Part shown: positions 1 through 7,132 of the stretch, piece after piece | How the letters are laid out: every line of letters begins with the position of its first letter | How positions within the stretch are numbered: position 1 is the first letter of the stretch | The notes under the pieces: generated by a model | What the model was told of the DNA's origin: nothing | Seen by the model: the letters and a program-made list of their open reading frames with translations, nothing else | Databases searched by the model: none | Position numbers and translations under genes: made by a program | DNA from: CAZICM01 sp964537685 | GTDB taxonomy: Bacteria; Myxococcota_A; Polyangia; Polyangiales; Polyangiaceae | NCBI GenBank assembly: GCA_964537685.1 | Contig: CAZICM010000036.1 | Location: 1 to 64,000, forward strand | DNA length: 64,000 bases | Direction: 5' to 3'

Positions 1-2
1 TC

Positions 3-275
3 ATCGGGATAGCAACGGTGATTACGCTTGGAGAGGGCGCGGCGGCACTGGCCGGCGGGAAAGGAGCGAGCGGGGCGGCAGCACTGGCCAAGGGGGAGGC
101 GCAGGGGGCGAAAGGGGGGCTGAGCAACGGCGCAAAACGAGGCCCTAAGACCGATCCCAATGCCGCCCATAATGCTCGTGTCCGCTTCGAGGCCACAAAG
201 CTCAAGACCGAAGGCAATAGGATTCTCGGAGGCGGTGGCGAAAAACCGGAAATCGCGATTTCAACTGCAGATTGA
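3..275 (+). CDS. 3' end of a polymorphic toxin (RHS-type C-terminal tip), partial
   Basis: The reading frame is open from the left edge, so this is the C-terminal part of a larger gene lying outside the window. It reads a hydrophobic pre-toxin stretch (IGIATVITLG), an Ala/Gly-rich linker (GEGAAALAGGKGASGAAALA) and a short tip beginning RGPKTDPNAAHN. From memory, GPKTDPNA-HN with a following GGGG-KPE opens a C-terminal domain seen in RHS/polymorphic toxins, but here the frame stops about 45 residues into it, so the toxin domain looks truncated. A GTG at 18 exists but is probably internal. Both the pre-toxin DNA (repeated at 1720) and the linker DNA (repeated at 765) recur downstream, as expected where toxin tips are exchanged by recombination. 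The toxin activity cannot be named. Confidence 0.55.
   Translation: MGIATVITLGEGAAALAGGKGASGAAALAKGEAQGAKGGLSNGAKRGPKTDPNAAHNARVRFEATKLKTEGNRILGGGGEKPEIAISTAD
30..81 (+). repeat. Toxin-linker repeat, copy 1
   Basis: About 52 bp coding GEGAAALAGGKGASGAA. It recurs at 765-816 with about four differences and in the same reading frame. The repeat lies just before the point where the two tips diverge, which is where homologous exchange of toxin tips would take place. Confidence 0.85.
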
Positions 276-327
276 ATTTCGCCTGTATGCAGTAGCCATA
301 CATTTTCCCCCTTATCAGGCAACCCCT

Positions 328-750
328 GTGAACTGTGATGATTTGCCTATAGTTGTTCTTGATTCCTCGGTCAGGGAAGTTATCCTAACAAGGACTCCAC
401 CCAATATGGCATTAGTCTTTCCGATGCAATTCAATGATCTGAATCCGGGATGTTTATCGATTGAACTTGGCAGGCTTACGGAAAAGGGTCTCAGCAATTC
501 TTGGATGAGCGCTCGTACGTCCGATGTGGAATCCCTAGCAATATGGAGGGCCATTTCAAGGCGGCTAAAGTCATGGACTAAGACTGGAGCATTCATGTTC
601 GACACAACCAATCACATGTGTGAATCCAGCAAAAATCAACGTTTTTCCTTTGGAGCCCGTAAACTCGAAGCTCAAGGTGTTAGATTGTATTGGGGAAATG
701 GAAATTATATTTTTCACTTTTCAAGAGATCGCTTCAATGAGAGTAAGTAG
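328..750 (+). CDS. Hypothetical protein, candidate immunity protein or toxin remnant
   Basis: This open frame follows the truncated tip. It encodes about 140 residues rich in aromatic and charged residues with a balanced composition (for example RRLKSWTKTGAFMFDTTNH and VRLYWGNGNYIFHF), which looks like true protein and unlike the antisense frame. The frame stays open back to 160, but its 5' part overlaps the toxin tail. GTG at 328 is the first reasonable start after the toxin stop, and the true start is uncertain. Position directly after a toxin tip suggests an immunity protein, but the lack of a clear start and ribosome site also fits the tail of a second broken tip. I do not recognise the family. 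Confidence 0.45.
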   Translation: MNCDDLPIVVLDSSVREVILTRTPPNMALVFPMQFNDLNPGCLSIELGRLTEKGLSNSWMSARTSDVESLAIWRAISRRLKSWTKTGAFMFDTTNHMCESSKNQRFSFGARKLEAQGVRLYWGNGNYIFHFSRDRFNESK

Positions 751-764
751 CTGCATAGCACGTC

Positions 765-816
765 GGAGAGGGCGCGGCCGCGCTGGCCGGAGGGAAAGGA
801 GCGAGCGGGGCGGCGG
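765..816 (+). repeat. Toxin-linker repeat, copy 2
   Basis: Second copy of the 30-81 segment, beginning GGAGAGGGCGCGG. It starts only two codons after an in-frame TAG (756-758), so this copy has no upstream coding sequence and no start codon. This is the expected structure of a silent tip cassette joined to flanking DNA at the linker. Confidence 0.85.
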
Positions 817-1175
817 CGATTGCGAAGGCGGAAAAGGAGGGGCTGAAGCAGGGGGCAGCAGCCAATCCTATTCGATCAAGTACGTTGCAGACAGGTACAC
901 ACGCGGCAGAATCGATTCCCGCGCGAGGGCCGGGGCGTGACTTTCTACCAGCAGAAACAGCAGAAATAAATCGAATCGGAAAGGATACTGGTTGCCATAC
1001 GTGCGGCTCGACGGCTCCCGCGACTCGATCTGGCAATTTTGTTCCAGATCATCAGCCCCCAAATGCATTAGTTGAACCGGGTGCACAGCAGCGCCTTTAT
1101 CCACAATGCATTAATTGTAGTAGACGCCAGGGAGGCGAAGTCAACGCTGAGCGGGCGCGTAGACTCAAGGAGTAG
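765..1175 (+). CDS. Orphan toxin tip, HNH/treble-clef-like nuclease, no start codon
   Basis: The frame opens with the toxin linker (GEGAAALAGGKGASGAAAIA) and continues into a C-terminal domain with the pattern TGCHTCG, then VPDHQPP, then LYPQCINCSRRQGGEV. Two CxxC pairs around a DHxPP motif are typical of HNH/treble-clef nuclease tips of RHS and related polymorphic toxins. This is recognised from motif layout, not from a search. An in-frame TAG lies two codons upstream of the linker and there is no ATG; TTG at 885 is the only start-like codon. I read it as a displaced, silent tip that could be recombined onto the full-length toxin gene to the left. An immunity gene follows 4 bp after its stop, and the ribosome site of that gene (AAGGAG) lies inside the toxin's last codons. 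Confidence 0.65.
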   Translation, partial: GEGAAALAGGKGASGAAAIAKAEKEGLKQGAAANPIRSSTLQTGTHAAESIPARGPGRDFLPAETAEINRIGKDTGCHTCGSTAPATRSGNFVPDHQPPNALVEPGAQQRLYPQCINCSRRQGGEVNAERARRLKE

Positions 1176-1179
1176 CGAA

Positions 1180-1644
1180 ATGATGCACATATTTACTATT
1201 GTCACGGATCACTTTCAATTCATGATGGGAGATCGCATGGCTGGTCCCCGTGTCGATACAACTCATCTCTGGAATGGACACGAGCAAATCGCTTTTATGA
1301 ATGACGCCCCTGAAATTGTCGCTATTGCAACCTATCGCTATGGAGGCGCGACAAGGATTCACATAGAAGTCGGGCGTAGAGACATAAAGCCCGCAGCGGT
1401 TTGGAGCAGAATGGGCGAGTTCTGTTTGAATATTCGCTGCGGAGAAATCATCATTTGGTCTCCTGAGGCACATGATTTCACATCACTGCCGACCATATCT
1501 GTAATTCCTGGTCTGTATAATGGAATTGCATATTCAACGGGCATAGAGTCGATTTCCGATGAACGTGCGGATGAAGGCCCTGATGAATACTATATACACT
1601 TATGGCGATCCTGTCCTCCTTCCGATGAGAAAGGGGTATCATAA
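1180..1644 (+). CDS. Putative immunity protein for the HNH-like toxin tip
   Basis: The 154-residue protein starts MMHIFTIVTDHFQF at ATG 1180, preceded by AAGGAG at 1168-1173 with good spacing. It begins 4 bp after the stop of the HNH-like tip, the usual toxin-then-immunity order. It has no signal peptide or membrane segment, which suits a cytosolic inhibitor of a nuclease. Composition is balanced, with pI-neutral charge and several Trp and Tyr residues. The longer open frame from 1072 overlaps the toxin and is not needed. The specific immunity family is not named; the assignment rests on position and size. Unlike the startless toxin tip it has its own start and ribosome site, so it may be expressed independently to keep protection against siblings carrying the tip. 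Confidence 0.65.
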   Translation: MMHIFTIVTDHFQFMMGDRMAGPRVDTTHLWNGHEQIAFMNDAPEIVAIATYRYGGATRIHIEVGRRDIKPAAVWSRMGEFCLNIRCGEIIIWSPEAHDFTSLPTISVIPGLYNGIAYSTGIESISDERADEGPDEYYIHLWRSCPPSDEKGVS

Positions 1645-1719
1645 GGTTTAAGATTAGGCTTGCATCGATTGCCGACGGCGACTATAGGAGCGCGGGTAAA
1701 GTCGGTATCCAAACGCTCA

Positions 1720-1747
1720 TCATCGGGATAGCAACGGTGATTACGCT
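1720..1747 (+). repeat. 28-bp direct repeat of the pre-toxin segment
   Basis: Bases 1720-1747 (starting TCATCGGGATAGCAACGG) are identical to bases 1-28 of the window, and both encode the hydrophobic IGIATVITL segment in frame. Since copy 1 begins at the window edge, the true repeat may be longer. Together with the linker repeat at 30/765 it marks the region as a site of repeated toxin-gene rearrangement. Confidence 0.9.
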
Positions 1748-1952
1748 GGGCGATGATCCTCCCCCGCTTTCGTGGACACTTCCCCAACTACGCCCGCCCC
1801 TTCCTCGTGAATTCATGCAGCATTTCACTCATGATCGCCGTGGATACTTTCGATCTTGCGGCAAACTAGGCGCGGGGCCCGCAGCCGTTCCCCGCTCTTC
1901 CCCTTCCCGTTCCGTTATTTCCCTCCTCAGATGCCAAAATCGCTCTGTGGCC

Positions 1953-2075
1953 GCGGTTATTCCATCCTCGAACGCCGAACTCGCGTTTTACCAGCGGTTA
2001 TTCCATCCTCGGACGACGAACTCGCGTTTTACCAGCGGTTATTCCATCCTCGGACGCCATACTCGCGCTCTTGTC
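1953..2075. repeat. 41-bp tandem repeat, three copies
   Basis: Copies begin at GCGGTTATTCCATCCTCG at about 1953, 1994 and 2035, giving an exact period of 41 bp with a few substitutions; the third copy degrades toward its end. The period is not a multiple of three and the copies fall in different frames, so the repeat is not part of a repetitive protein. There are no spacers, so it is not a CRISPR array. Function unknown. Confidence 0.85.
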
Positions 2076-2163
2076 CGGCCTCAACGCTTCCGCGCCGGCC
2101 GCACTCGCGTTCTACGCGCTCGTCGCCGCGCCCGAAAGGGCTGCCTCCTGTGTTTGCCCAAGC

Positions 2164-4050
2164 CTAAATCGACACCCCGCGCGCATTCAGAATTTCCCGC
2201 ACTTGAGCCTGCGCAGGCGCCGATAGCTCCCGGAACGAACTGCGCGCCATGTCGATAAACTTCATCCCTCTCGACTTTTTTAGCGCTTCAACCGCCGCTC
2301 CACGCTCTTTTTGGCCATCGTGGGACAATACGCCGAGTAGCATCTCCGCCGCTTCCACCGTGTCAATCTTGGAAAGAGCCCGAAGCGCCGAGACTTTTAC
2401 GTCGTCGTTCTGCGCTTCCCGGTAAATGCGCGAGAGCGGATCAAACGCGTGCGCAAATCGGAATTCTTCAAGCGCTTTCGAGGCTTCTTTTACCAGCCCT
2501 AAATCGCGGTCCAAAAGCGCTTCGCGCAGTGTGATAAACGTGCGTTTGTAGGGAAATTTGGCCAGGGTCTTTACAACGGCCATGCGTACTTCACGCTCGG
2601 GCCGTTCAAATAAGCGCTCCAATGGCGATAGCAGCGAATATAAATCCACCTGGCTAAGCTGCTCGCATAGTCCAATCCACTGTTCCACCGGCACTTTCCT
2701 GGGTGCCTTCGCTCCTTGGGCCGCCGTCTCTTCCTCGGCTTCGATGGGGAGCGCCGTGAGCCTCGCCAGCATCGCCTTGCGTCTCGTCACTTCCGACCAT
2801 TGACCAGGATCGAGCACGACATCACTGCATGCCTGCGCAACGCTTCCGCGCTGTTCCCATTCGATTAAGTCCAAATGCCAGACTTCGGGAAATCCTACTT
2901 CCTGCCTTAAATGCGCGGGCAGGGGCGATGCGTCGATGGGTAGATCGCTCGCGCCCTGATAGCGCTTTTCAGCCCTGGCATAGTGTTTCTTTCGGCTCTC
3001 TTCCAAAGGCAATCCGCTGAGCGCTCCGTAGGCCGCGCCAACTTTGCTGTATTGCCCCGATTCTCCGTAGGCAATGACGCTCGCAAGCATCGCGTTTTCG
3101 GCGATTTCTGGAGGAAATGCCCGCTTTTGACATAGGGCAGCGACTTCTTGCCATAGCCTCGCCTGGGCGAGCATCGCGAAATTGGCCACTTGGGGTAGCG
3201 TCTCTTTGCGGGCATAGCTCGCCATCTCTCGCGCCAGTGTCGCCGCCGCCGCCGCTTCTCCCTGCTTTTCCGCGGCGTTTAAGGCTTCTTCATAGGATTG
3301 CAGCGCATAATAACGCAGGTGATCTTCGCGCAGGATGCGGATGACATTCACGTAGCCCTCGAGCACATGCTCGAATTGTCCGCAGTCTTTGCCGATGGCG
3401 ATGAGCACTTGAAAGCAGTCGAAAGCCCGTTCGCGCTGGCCAATGGTTTCGTAGCGGTCCGCCGCCTGCTCGAGCAGGTGAACGGCTTCTACGACGGCGC
3501 TCCGGGCCGCTTGGGCGTCGCCTGTCTTTTCCGATGTGCGCGCCAAGTTGAAGCGGGCCAGCCCAGCCGTGTACAAATCGGCTCCCCTCGGCGATAAAAC
3601 CTGCGAAAGCCTCGACCACAAAGCTCTCGCCCTTTCAAAGTCGCCTCCGCGCTCTCTGGCAATGGCCGCCTGCGCCGTTAGGCCCGCCGCTTCATATTCG
3701 TCGGCCGCTTGCGCAAACAATTCTTTGGCCCGGCCGGGATCGCGTTTCGTTTGGCGCTCGGCCCAAGACAATACCGTCTTCGCCCGATCGATGGGTGGCA
3801 CTTTCTCGAGCAGCGGCCGCTGAGAGCGTTCGCTTCCCGCATACCAATCCAAGGTTAAAGCCCCGCGGAAATCGCCCAGCCTCACCATGAGATCGCGCAA
3901 TTCCACGGTGGTGTTCACATAATCTTCCTCGCGCGCCACCGCATGCTGAAGCGCATTCCACAGGGCCGCGCGCGCCCTTTGCACATCGCCCCTGGACAAA
4001 AATCCCCGCGCCTCTTCGCGCAGTTCTCCCATGGGCCGAAGGGCGCTCAT
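2164..4050 (-). CDS. TPR/HEAT-repeat protein paired with a VWA protein
   Basis: A 628-residue protein, probably cytosolic, with no signal peptide. Residues about 1-400 are helical repeats of TPR type (for example FLSRGDVQRARAALWNALQ, then successive Ala-rich helix pairs). Residues about 470-628 look like HEAT repeats (REVRMAVVKTLAKF, DDVKVSALRALSK, KERGAAVEALKKS). The chosen start MSALRPMGEL at 4050 overlaps the stop of the upstream VWA gene as ATGA, indicating translational coupling; the open frame runs further upstream inside that gene but without reason to use it. By layout it is a scaffold that works with the VWA protein. No catalytic motif is visible. Confidence 0.8.
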   Translation of the reverse strand: MSALRPMGELREEARGFLSRGDVQRARAALWNALQHAVAREEDYVNTTVELRDLMVRLGDFRGALTLDWYAGSERSQRPLLEKVPPIDRAKTVLSWAERQTKRDPGRAKELFAQAADEYEAAGLTAQAAIARERGGDFERARALWSRLSQVLSPRGADLYTAGLARFNLARTSEKTGDAQAARSAVVEAVHLLEQAADRYETIGQRERAFDCFQVLIAIGKDCGQFEHVLEGYVNVIRILREDHLRYYALQSYEEALNAAEKQGEAAAAATLAREMASYARKETLPQVANFAMLAQARLWQEVAALCQKRAFPPEIAENAMLASVIAYGESGQYSKVGAAYGALSGLPLEESRKKHYARAEKRYQGASDLPIDASPLPAHLRQEVGFPEVWHLDLIEWEQRGSVAQACSDVVLDPGQWSEVTRRKAMLARLTALPIEAEEETAAQGAKAPRKVPVEQWIGLCEQLSQVDLYSLLSPLERLFERPEREVRMAVVKTLAKFPYKRTFITLREALLDRDLGLVKEASKALEEFRFAHAFDPLSRIYREAQNDDVKVSALRALSKIDTVEAAEMLLGVLSHDGQKERGAAVEALKKSRGMKFIDMARSSFRELSAPAQAQVREILNARGVSI

Positions 4051-5582
4051 ACCGAATGCCGATCTTCTTCCGCGCCGTCGCTGCGCAGGGGCGGAATAAA
4101 GGATTTGCGCTGTCCTTGCGAAGAGCCGCCTTGAAATGACGCGCCTTGGGTTTTGCCCAAAATGGTCTTGGCGGCGTCGGCCCTGCCTGTCCTGCTGGCC
4201 AAGGTTTCGTGGTCGATAACCCAATGGCTGTGAAGCAAATCGAGATAGTCCAATTCGAGGCGGCCGCCCGAGGGAAGTATAAAAACCCCTGCGATTTGAG
4301 CGATATTCCGGACGGCTTGCACCATCTCCCGGGGAATATAGAGCGCGGCGTGCGTAAACAGATGAACCACGGGCGTACGCGCGTCGCGGTGCCGGAGCAG
4401 ATCCAAATCGGTGGCGAGTTCGGCGAATACGCGCGCTGGATTGCGGCCCCGCTCGCCTTTAAACGACAAAATATAGGCCGTCGGCAATTGGCCATGGCGC
4501 GCCCGCGCAGGCTCGTACAGGCGCGAATCGAAGAAGCGGAAGACGACTTCTTCGCCCTCGAGCAATAGCTTTTTCCCTGTCGCAATCGCCATCCCGCGCG
4601 CAAAGGTCTGGCGATCGCCCCGCATCGATGCCGATGCGTCGATCAGCAGGTAATGAATGCGCTTTTGCAGATCGCGGCTCTGCTCGCGCATGTAATACAA
4701 AACCTCGTTGTCGAGGATGCGCCGCGCGAGTTCCATATCGTCCCAAGCCAGTTCGGTAAGCACCATGCTGTCGACAGAGCCTTTGTTGCCGATGCCCGAA
4801 TAGCCATGCGCCGCTACAAAACCCGCCGCCGCTCTTGTTTTGGTCTCGAGCACGCTGGGCAAAATCTCGAGCGAAAAATTCACCGTGTCGTTGGCCTCGG
4901 GCGACTCCAGCGCCGCGAGCAGATCGACCTGCGCCATCGCGCCCAGGCTGGCCTCGGAGCCGATCATTCCAAATAGCCTTAACGTATCGAGATCGAGCGC
5001 ATCGCTCATCGTCAGCACAAAGAGCCTTGTGGCTTCGATGGCGGCCAGGGTCCGAAGCTCAAAATCCCGGCGCACCGATCCAAACAGCGCGGGAAGCTGA
5101 GCGTCGATGTCGTCGAGCAGCGAGGCATCCATGGGGAGCGCCGAGCGATACGCGGGCGCGACACCGATACGCGAGGCCACCGCGCCCAGAATGCGCGAAA
5201 GCAGCACAACGATTAAGTCATCGTTCATCTTGAGCAGCGAAGCCTTGCGGCACACTTCGCTCTCGCTCATTTCGCGGAGCATGCCCTGATAGATGCCCAA
5301 GAGCCTGGCCGCATCGGGAAAACCCTTGGTCAGCGCGGCGATATCGGTGCGGGCTGTTTTTTCGTATTGGGTTTCGGGCGTCGAAAAAATAAGCCCCACA
5401 TCGTGGACCAGAAAAAAAGGCAGGCGCAGGCCCAGCTTTTGAAGTCCCTCGAGCCAGCGCACGGTGCGCAAAGCGAGGGAAGAATTGGCCGGACAAACAA
5501 ACGAGATGGCCAGGGAGCCTAAAGGGCCTGTGAGGGTCGTATCTCGAAGGCGGTCGGCGGGGATGGGCACGGCGCCGCCCAT
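4047..5582 (-). CDS. VWA domain-containing protein
   Basis: A 511-residue protein with a helical N-terminal half and a C-terminal von Willebrand factor A domain. The domain starts at about residue 310 with the MIDAS metal-site motif IDASASM (DxSxS), followed by the typical Rossmann-like strands (EEVVFRFFDS, TPVVHLFTHAA). It lacks a signal peptide, so it is likely cytosolic, as in the MoxR/VWA chaperone-like systems, although no MoxR AAA+ ATPase is adjacent here. The gene is coupled to the downstream TPR/HEAT gene by an ATGA overlap. The start is uncertain: ATG 5582 (MGGAVPIPA) was preferred because it leaves room for promoters to the divergent P450 gene; GTG 5642 would add 20 residues. Confidence 0.75.
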   Translation of the reverse strand: MGGAVPIPADRLRDTTLTGPLGSLAISFVCPANSSLALRTVRWLEGLQKLGLRLPFFLVHDVGLIFSTPETQYEKTARTDIAALTKGFPDAARLLGIYQGMLREMSESEVCRKASLLKMNDDLIVVLLSRILGAVASRIGVAPAYRSALPMDASLLDDIDAQLPALFGSVRRDFELRTLAAIEATRLFVLTMSDALDLDTLRLFGMIGSEASLGAMAQVDLLAALESPEANDTVNFSLEILPSVLETKTRAAAGFVAAHGYSGIGNKGSVDSMVLTELAWDDMELARRILDNEVLYYMREQSRDLQKRIHYLLIDASASMRGDRQTFARGMAIATGKKLLLEGEEVVFRFFDSRLYEPARARHGQLPTAYILSFKGERGRNPARVFAELATDLDLLRHRDARTPVVHLFTHAALYIPREMVQAVRNIAQIAGVFILPSGGRLELDYLDLLHSHWVIDHETLASRTGRADAAKTILGKTQGASFQGGSSQGQRKSFIPPLRSDGAEEDRHSV

Positions 5583-5705
5583 TATGTCCAAAAGCGCGGC
5601 GTTGAATAGAGAGGTGTGAAGGCATCTCGACCGTGGGGCCACGCCCGCGCCGGCATCTGCTAAGGTCGGCCGCTTGTCACAATCCTAACAAGGACAAACA
5701 CAACC

Positions 5706-6893
5706 ATGAGCATTCCGACCTATCGAATCGATCGCCCTGAAGTTCTTGCGAATCCCTATGCGTTGTACGCTGCGCTGCGCAAAGAGGGGCCGGTGGGTTT
5801 TTTTGAGCCCGCGAAGTTTTTTGCGGTTGGCCGCTATGACGATGTAACGGCGGTCTTAAAAAACAATAAAACCTTTTCGAATCATGCTTATCGCTTTATC
5901 GGCGATCAGCAGCAGGCCGCGACGGGACTCGAGCCTTTGCCTCCCTCGCTGGTCGCCCACGATCCGCCCCGGCATACGCAGCTTCGCAACCTGATTTTGC
6001 GCGCTTTCACGCCGAGCGTCATCGCCTCGCTCGAGCCGCGCATCCGGGAAATTAGCCGGAGCTTGGTGGCCGAGATCGCCAAGAAAGACACTTTCGATTT
6101 GGTCAGCGATTTTTCAATACCGCTGCCGATGATTGTGATTGCCGAGCTGTTGGGCGTGGAGCCCGAGCGGCGCGAGGAGTTTAAGAGGTGGTGCGACGAT
6201 ATGTTGACCACCGTATCCTTTGTGACTCAACAAGATCCCATGCGTTCCGCAAAGGCAAGTATTGAAGTGTCCGAATACTTCAAGGGTGTCATTGAAAAGC
6301 GTGGTCCTAATGCCCCCAACGACTTATTGGGGACCTTGTTGAAGGCGGAGATTGACGGCGAGAAGCTGAGTCTGCCCGATGTGCTGGCGTTTGCGAATCT
6401 GCTGTTGTTGGCGGGCAACGAGACGACGACGAGCCTCTTGGGCAATGCGCTGGCGGCGCTGACGGATCATCCCGATCAATACCAGAAGATGCTGGCCGAA
6501 CCCAAGCGAATTCCCAATGTGATCGAGGAGGTGTTGCGGTGGCAAAGTCCTGCTCAGATGATTTTGCGCGTGACGACCGAGGACACGCAAGTGGGAGGCG
6601 TAGCGCTGCCGAAGGGGGCGGTGGTGACGCCGATGCTGGCTTCGGCGAACCGGGATGAGGCGCGTTTCCCGAATGGCGAGCAATTTGATATCGAGCGCGA
6701 TACACGGGGGCATATTGCCTTTGGATTGGATATACACTTTTGCTTGGGAGCGTCTTTATCGAGATTGGAAGGGCGAGTAGCGCTTGAGGAGCTCTCGGCG
6801 CTTGGGCCGCTGAAGCGGGTGGATGATCAGATACCGTGGGCGCCTTCGCTGTTGCTGAGGTCGCCGATGAAGCTGGAGCTGACGCGGGCGTAG
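5706..6893 (+). CDS. Cytochrome P450
   Basis: A 395-residue soluble bacterial P450 (class I type, dependent on an external ferredoxin or flavodoxin). Visible signatures are the I-helix oxygen-activation motif AGNETTTS (about 235-242), the K-helix ExxR (EEVLRW) and the heme-binding loop FGLDIHFCLG, with the thiolate ligand at Cys346. Length and start (MSIPTYRID, after AAGGAC) match the family. No reductase or ferredoxin gene is adjacent and the gene stands alone, divergent from the VWA operon, so the substrate cannot be inferred. The loop residue before the Cys is Phe with His two before (HFC), normal for this family. Confidence 0.92.
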   Translation: MSIPTYRIDRPEVLANPYALYAALRKEGPVGFFEPAKFFAVGRYDDVTAVLKNNKTFSNHAYRFIGDQQQAATGLEPLPPSLVAHDPPRHTQLRNLILRAFTPSVIASLEPRIREISRSLVAEIAKKDTFDLVSDFSIPLPMIVIAELLGVEPERREEFKRWCDDMLTTVSFVTQQDPMRSAKASIEVSEYFKGVIEKRGPNAPNDLLGTLLKAEIDGEKLSLPDVLAFANLLLLAGNETTTSLLGNALAALTDHPDQYQKMLAEPKRIPNVIEEVLRWQSPAQMILRVTTEDTQVGGVALPKGAVVTPMLASANRDEARFPNGEQFDIERDTRGHIAFGLDIHFCLGASLSRLEGRVALEELSALGPLKRVDDQIPWAPSLLLRSPMKLELTRA

Positions 6894-7132
6894 ACGGCCA
6901 ATCGGCCCAGGCATGCGCACTCCACTATTGCGTATTGTGCTGCGGTGCAGAGGCTTCCGGCGAACGATCGAAAAGCCGGCAGGATTTTGACCATCCCGCT
7001 TGAAAATACCCCTTAAGGGGTATTGACCATCCTTTCCTCTATAAACGAAAATCCAAATCAGCTTCCATGAAGCGCGAAAGCTGGCGCTGCTTTCGTGCCG
7101 CTACACCGCCCTCCGCCTGAAGAAACTGCTCT
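6894..7132. other. Intergenic region with palindromic operator-like site
   Basis: A 239-bp gap between the P450 and the TonB-receptor-like gene. It contains a perfect 20-bp palindrome at 7005-7024 and a 10-bp direct repeat flanking it (separate entries). I see no coding frame of note and no strong terminator for the P450 gene. Confidence 0.6.
7005..7024. promoter_or_regulatory. Perfect 20-bp palindrome, candidate operator
   Basis: The sequence AATACCCCTTAAGGGGTATT is perfectly self-complementary. It lies about 110 bp upstream of the TonB-dependent receptor-like gene. TTGACCATCC occurs as a direct repeat on each side (6987-6996 and 7023-7032). A-T ends with C4/G4 arms resemble operators of CsoR-type metal or sulfur sensors, but that comparison is from memory. 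It would regulate the downstream receptor, and an iron, copper or other ligand link is only inference. Confidence 0.5.

Larger units (their letters stand above)
1645..2163. other. Intergenic region with a toxin-core remnant and tandem repeats
   Basis: No intact gene is visible. In one plus frame from about 1645 the sequence reads LASIADGDYRSAGKVGIQ and then TLIIGIATVITLG, the pre-toxin hydrophobic segment also found at the left edge. After ATTACGCTG the match ends and the frame runs into Pro/Arg-rich text that does not look coding. This is probably the broken 3' end of another toxin core copy. The rest holds the 41-bp tandem repeat (separate entry) and low-complexity GC-rich DNA up to the convergent gene end at 2164. 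Confidence 0.6.

Noticed and set aside
1953..2075. CRISPR array
   Set aside because: The 41-bp copies are directly adjacent without spacers, and no cas gene is present.
3692..4603. 303-residue frame spanning the VWA/TPR genes
   Set aside because: It is a different frame on the same strand as two supported genes and shows Ser/Arg-rich shadow text.
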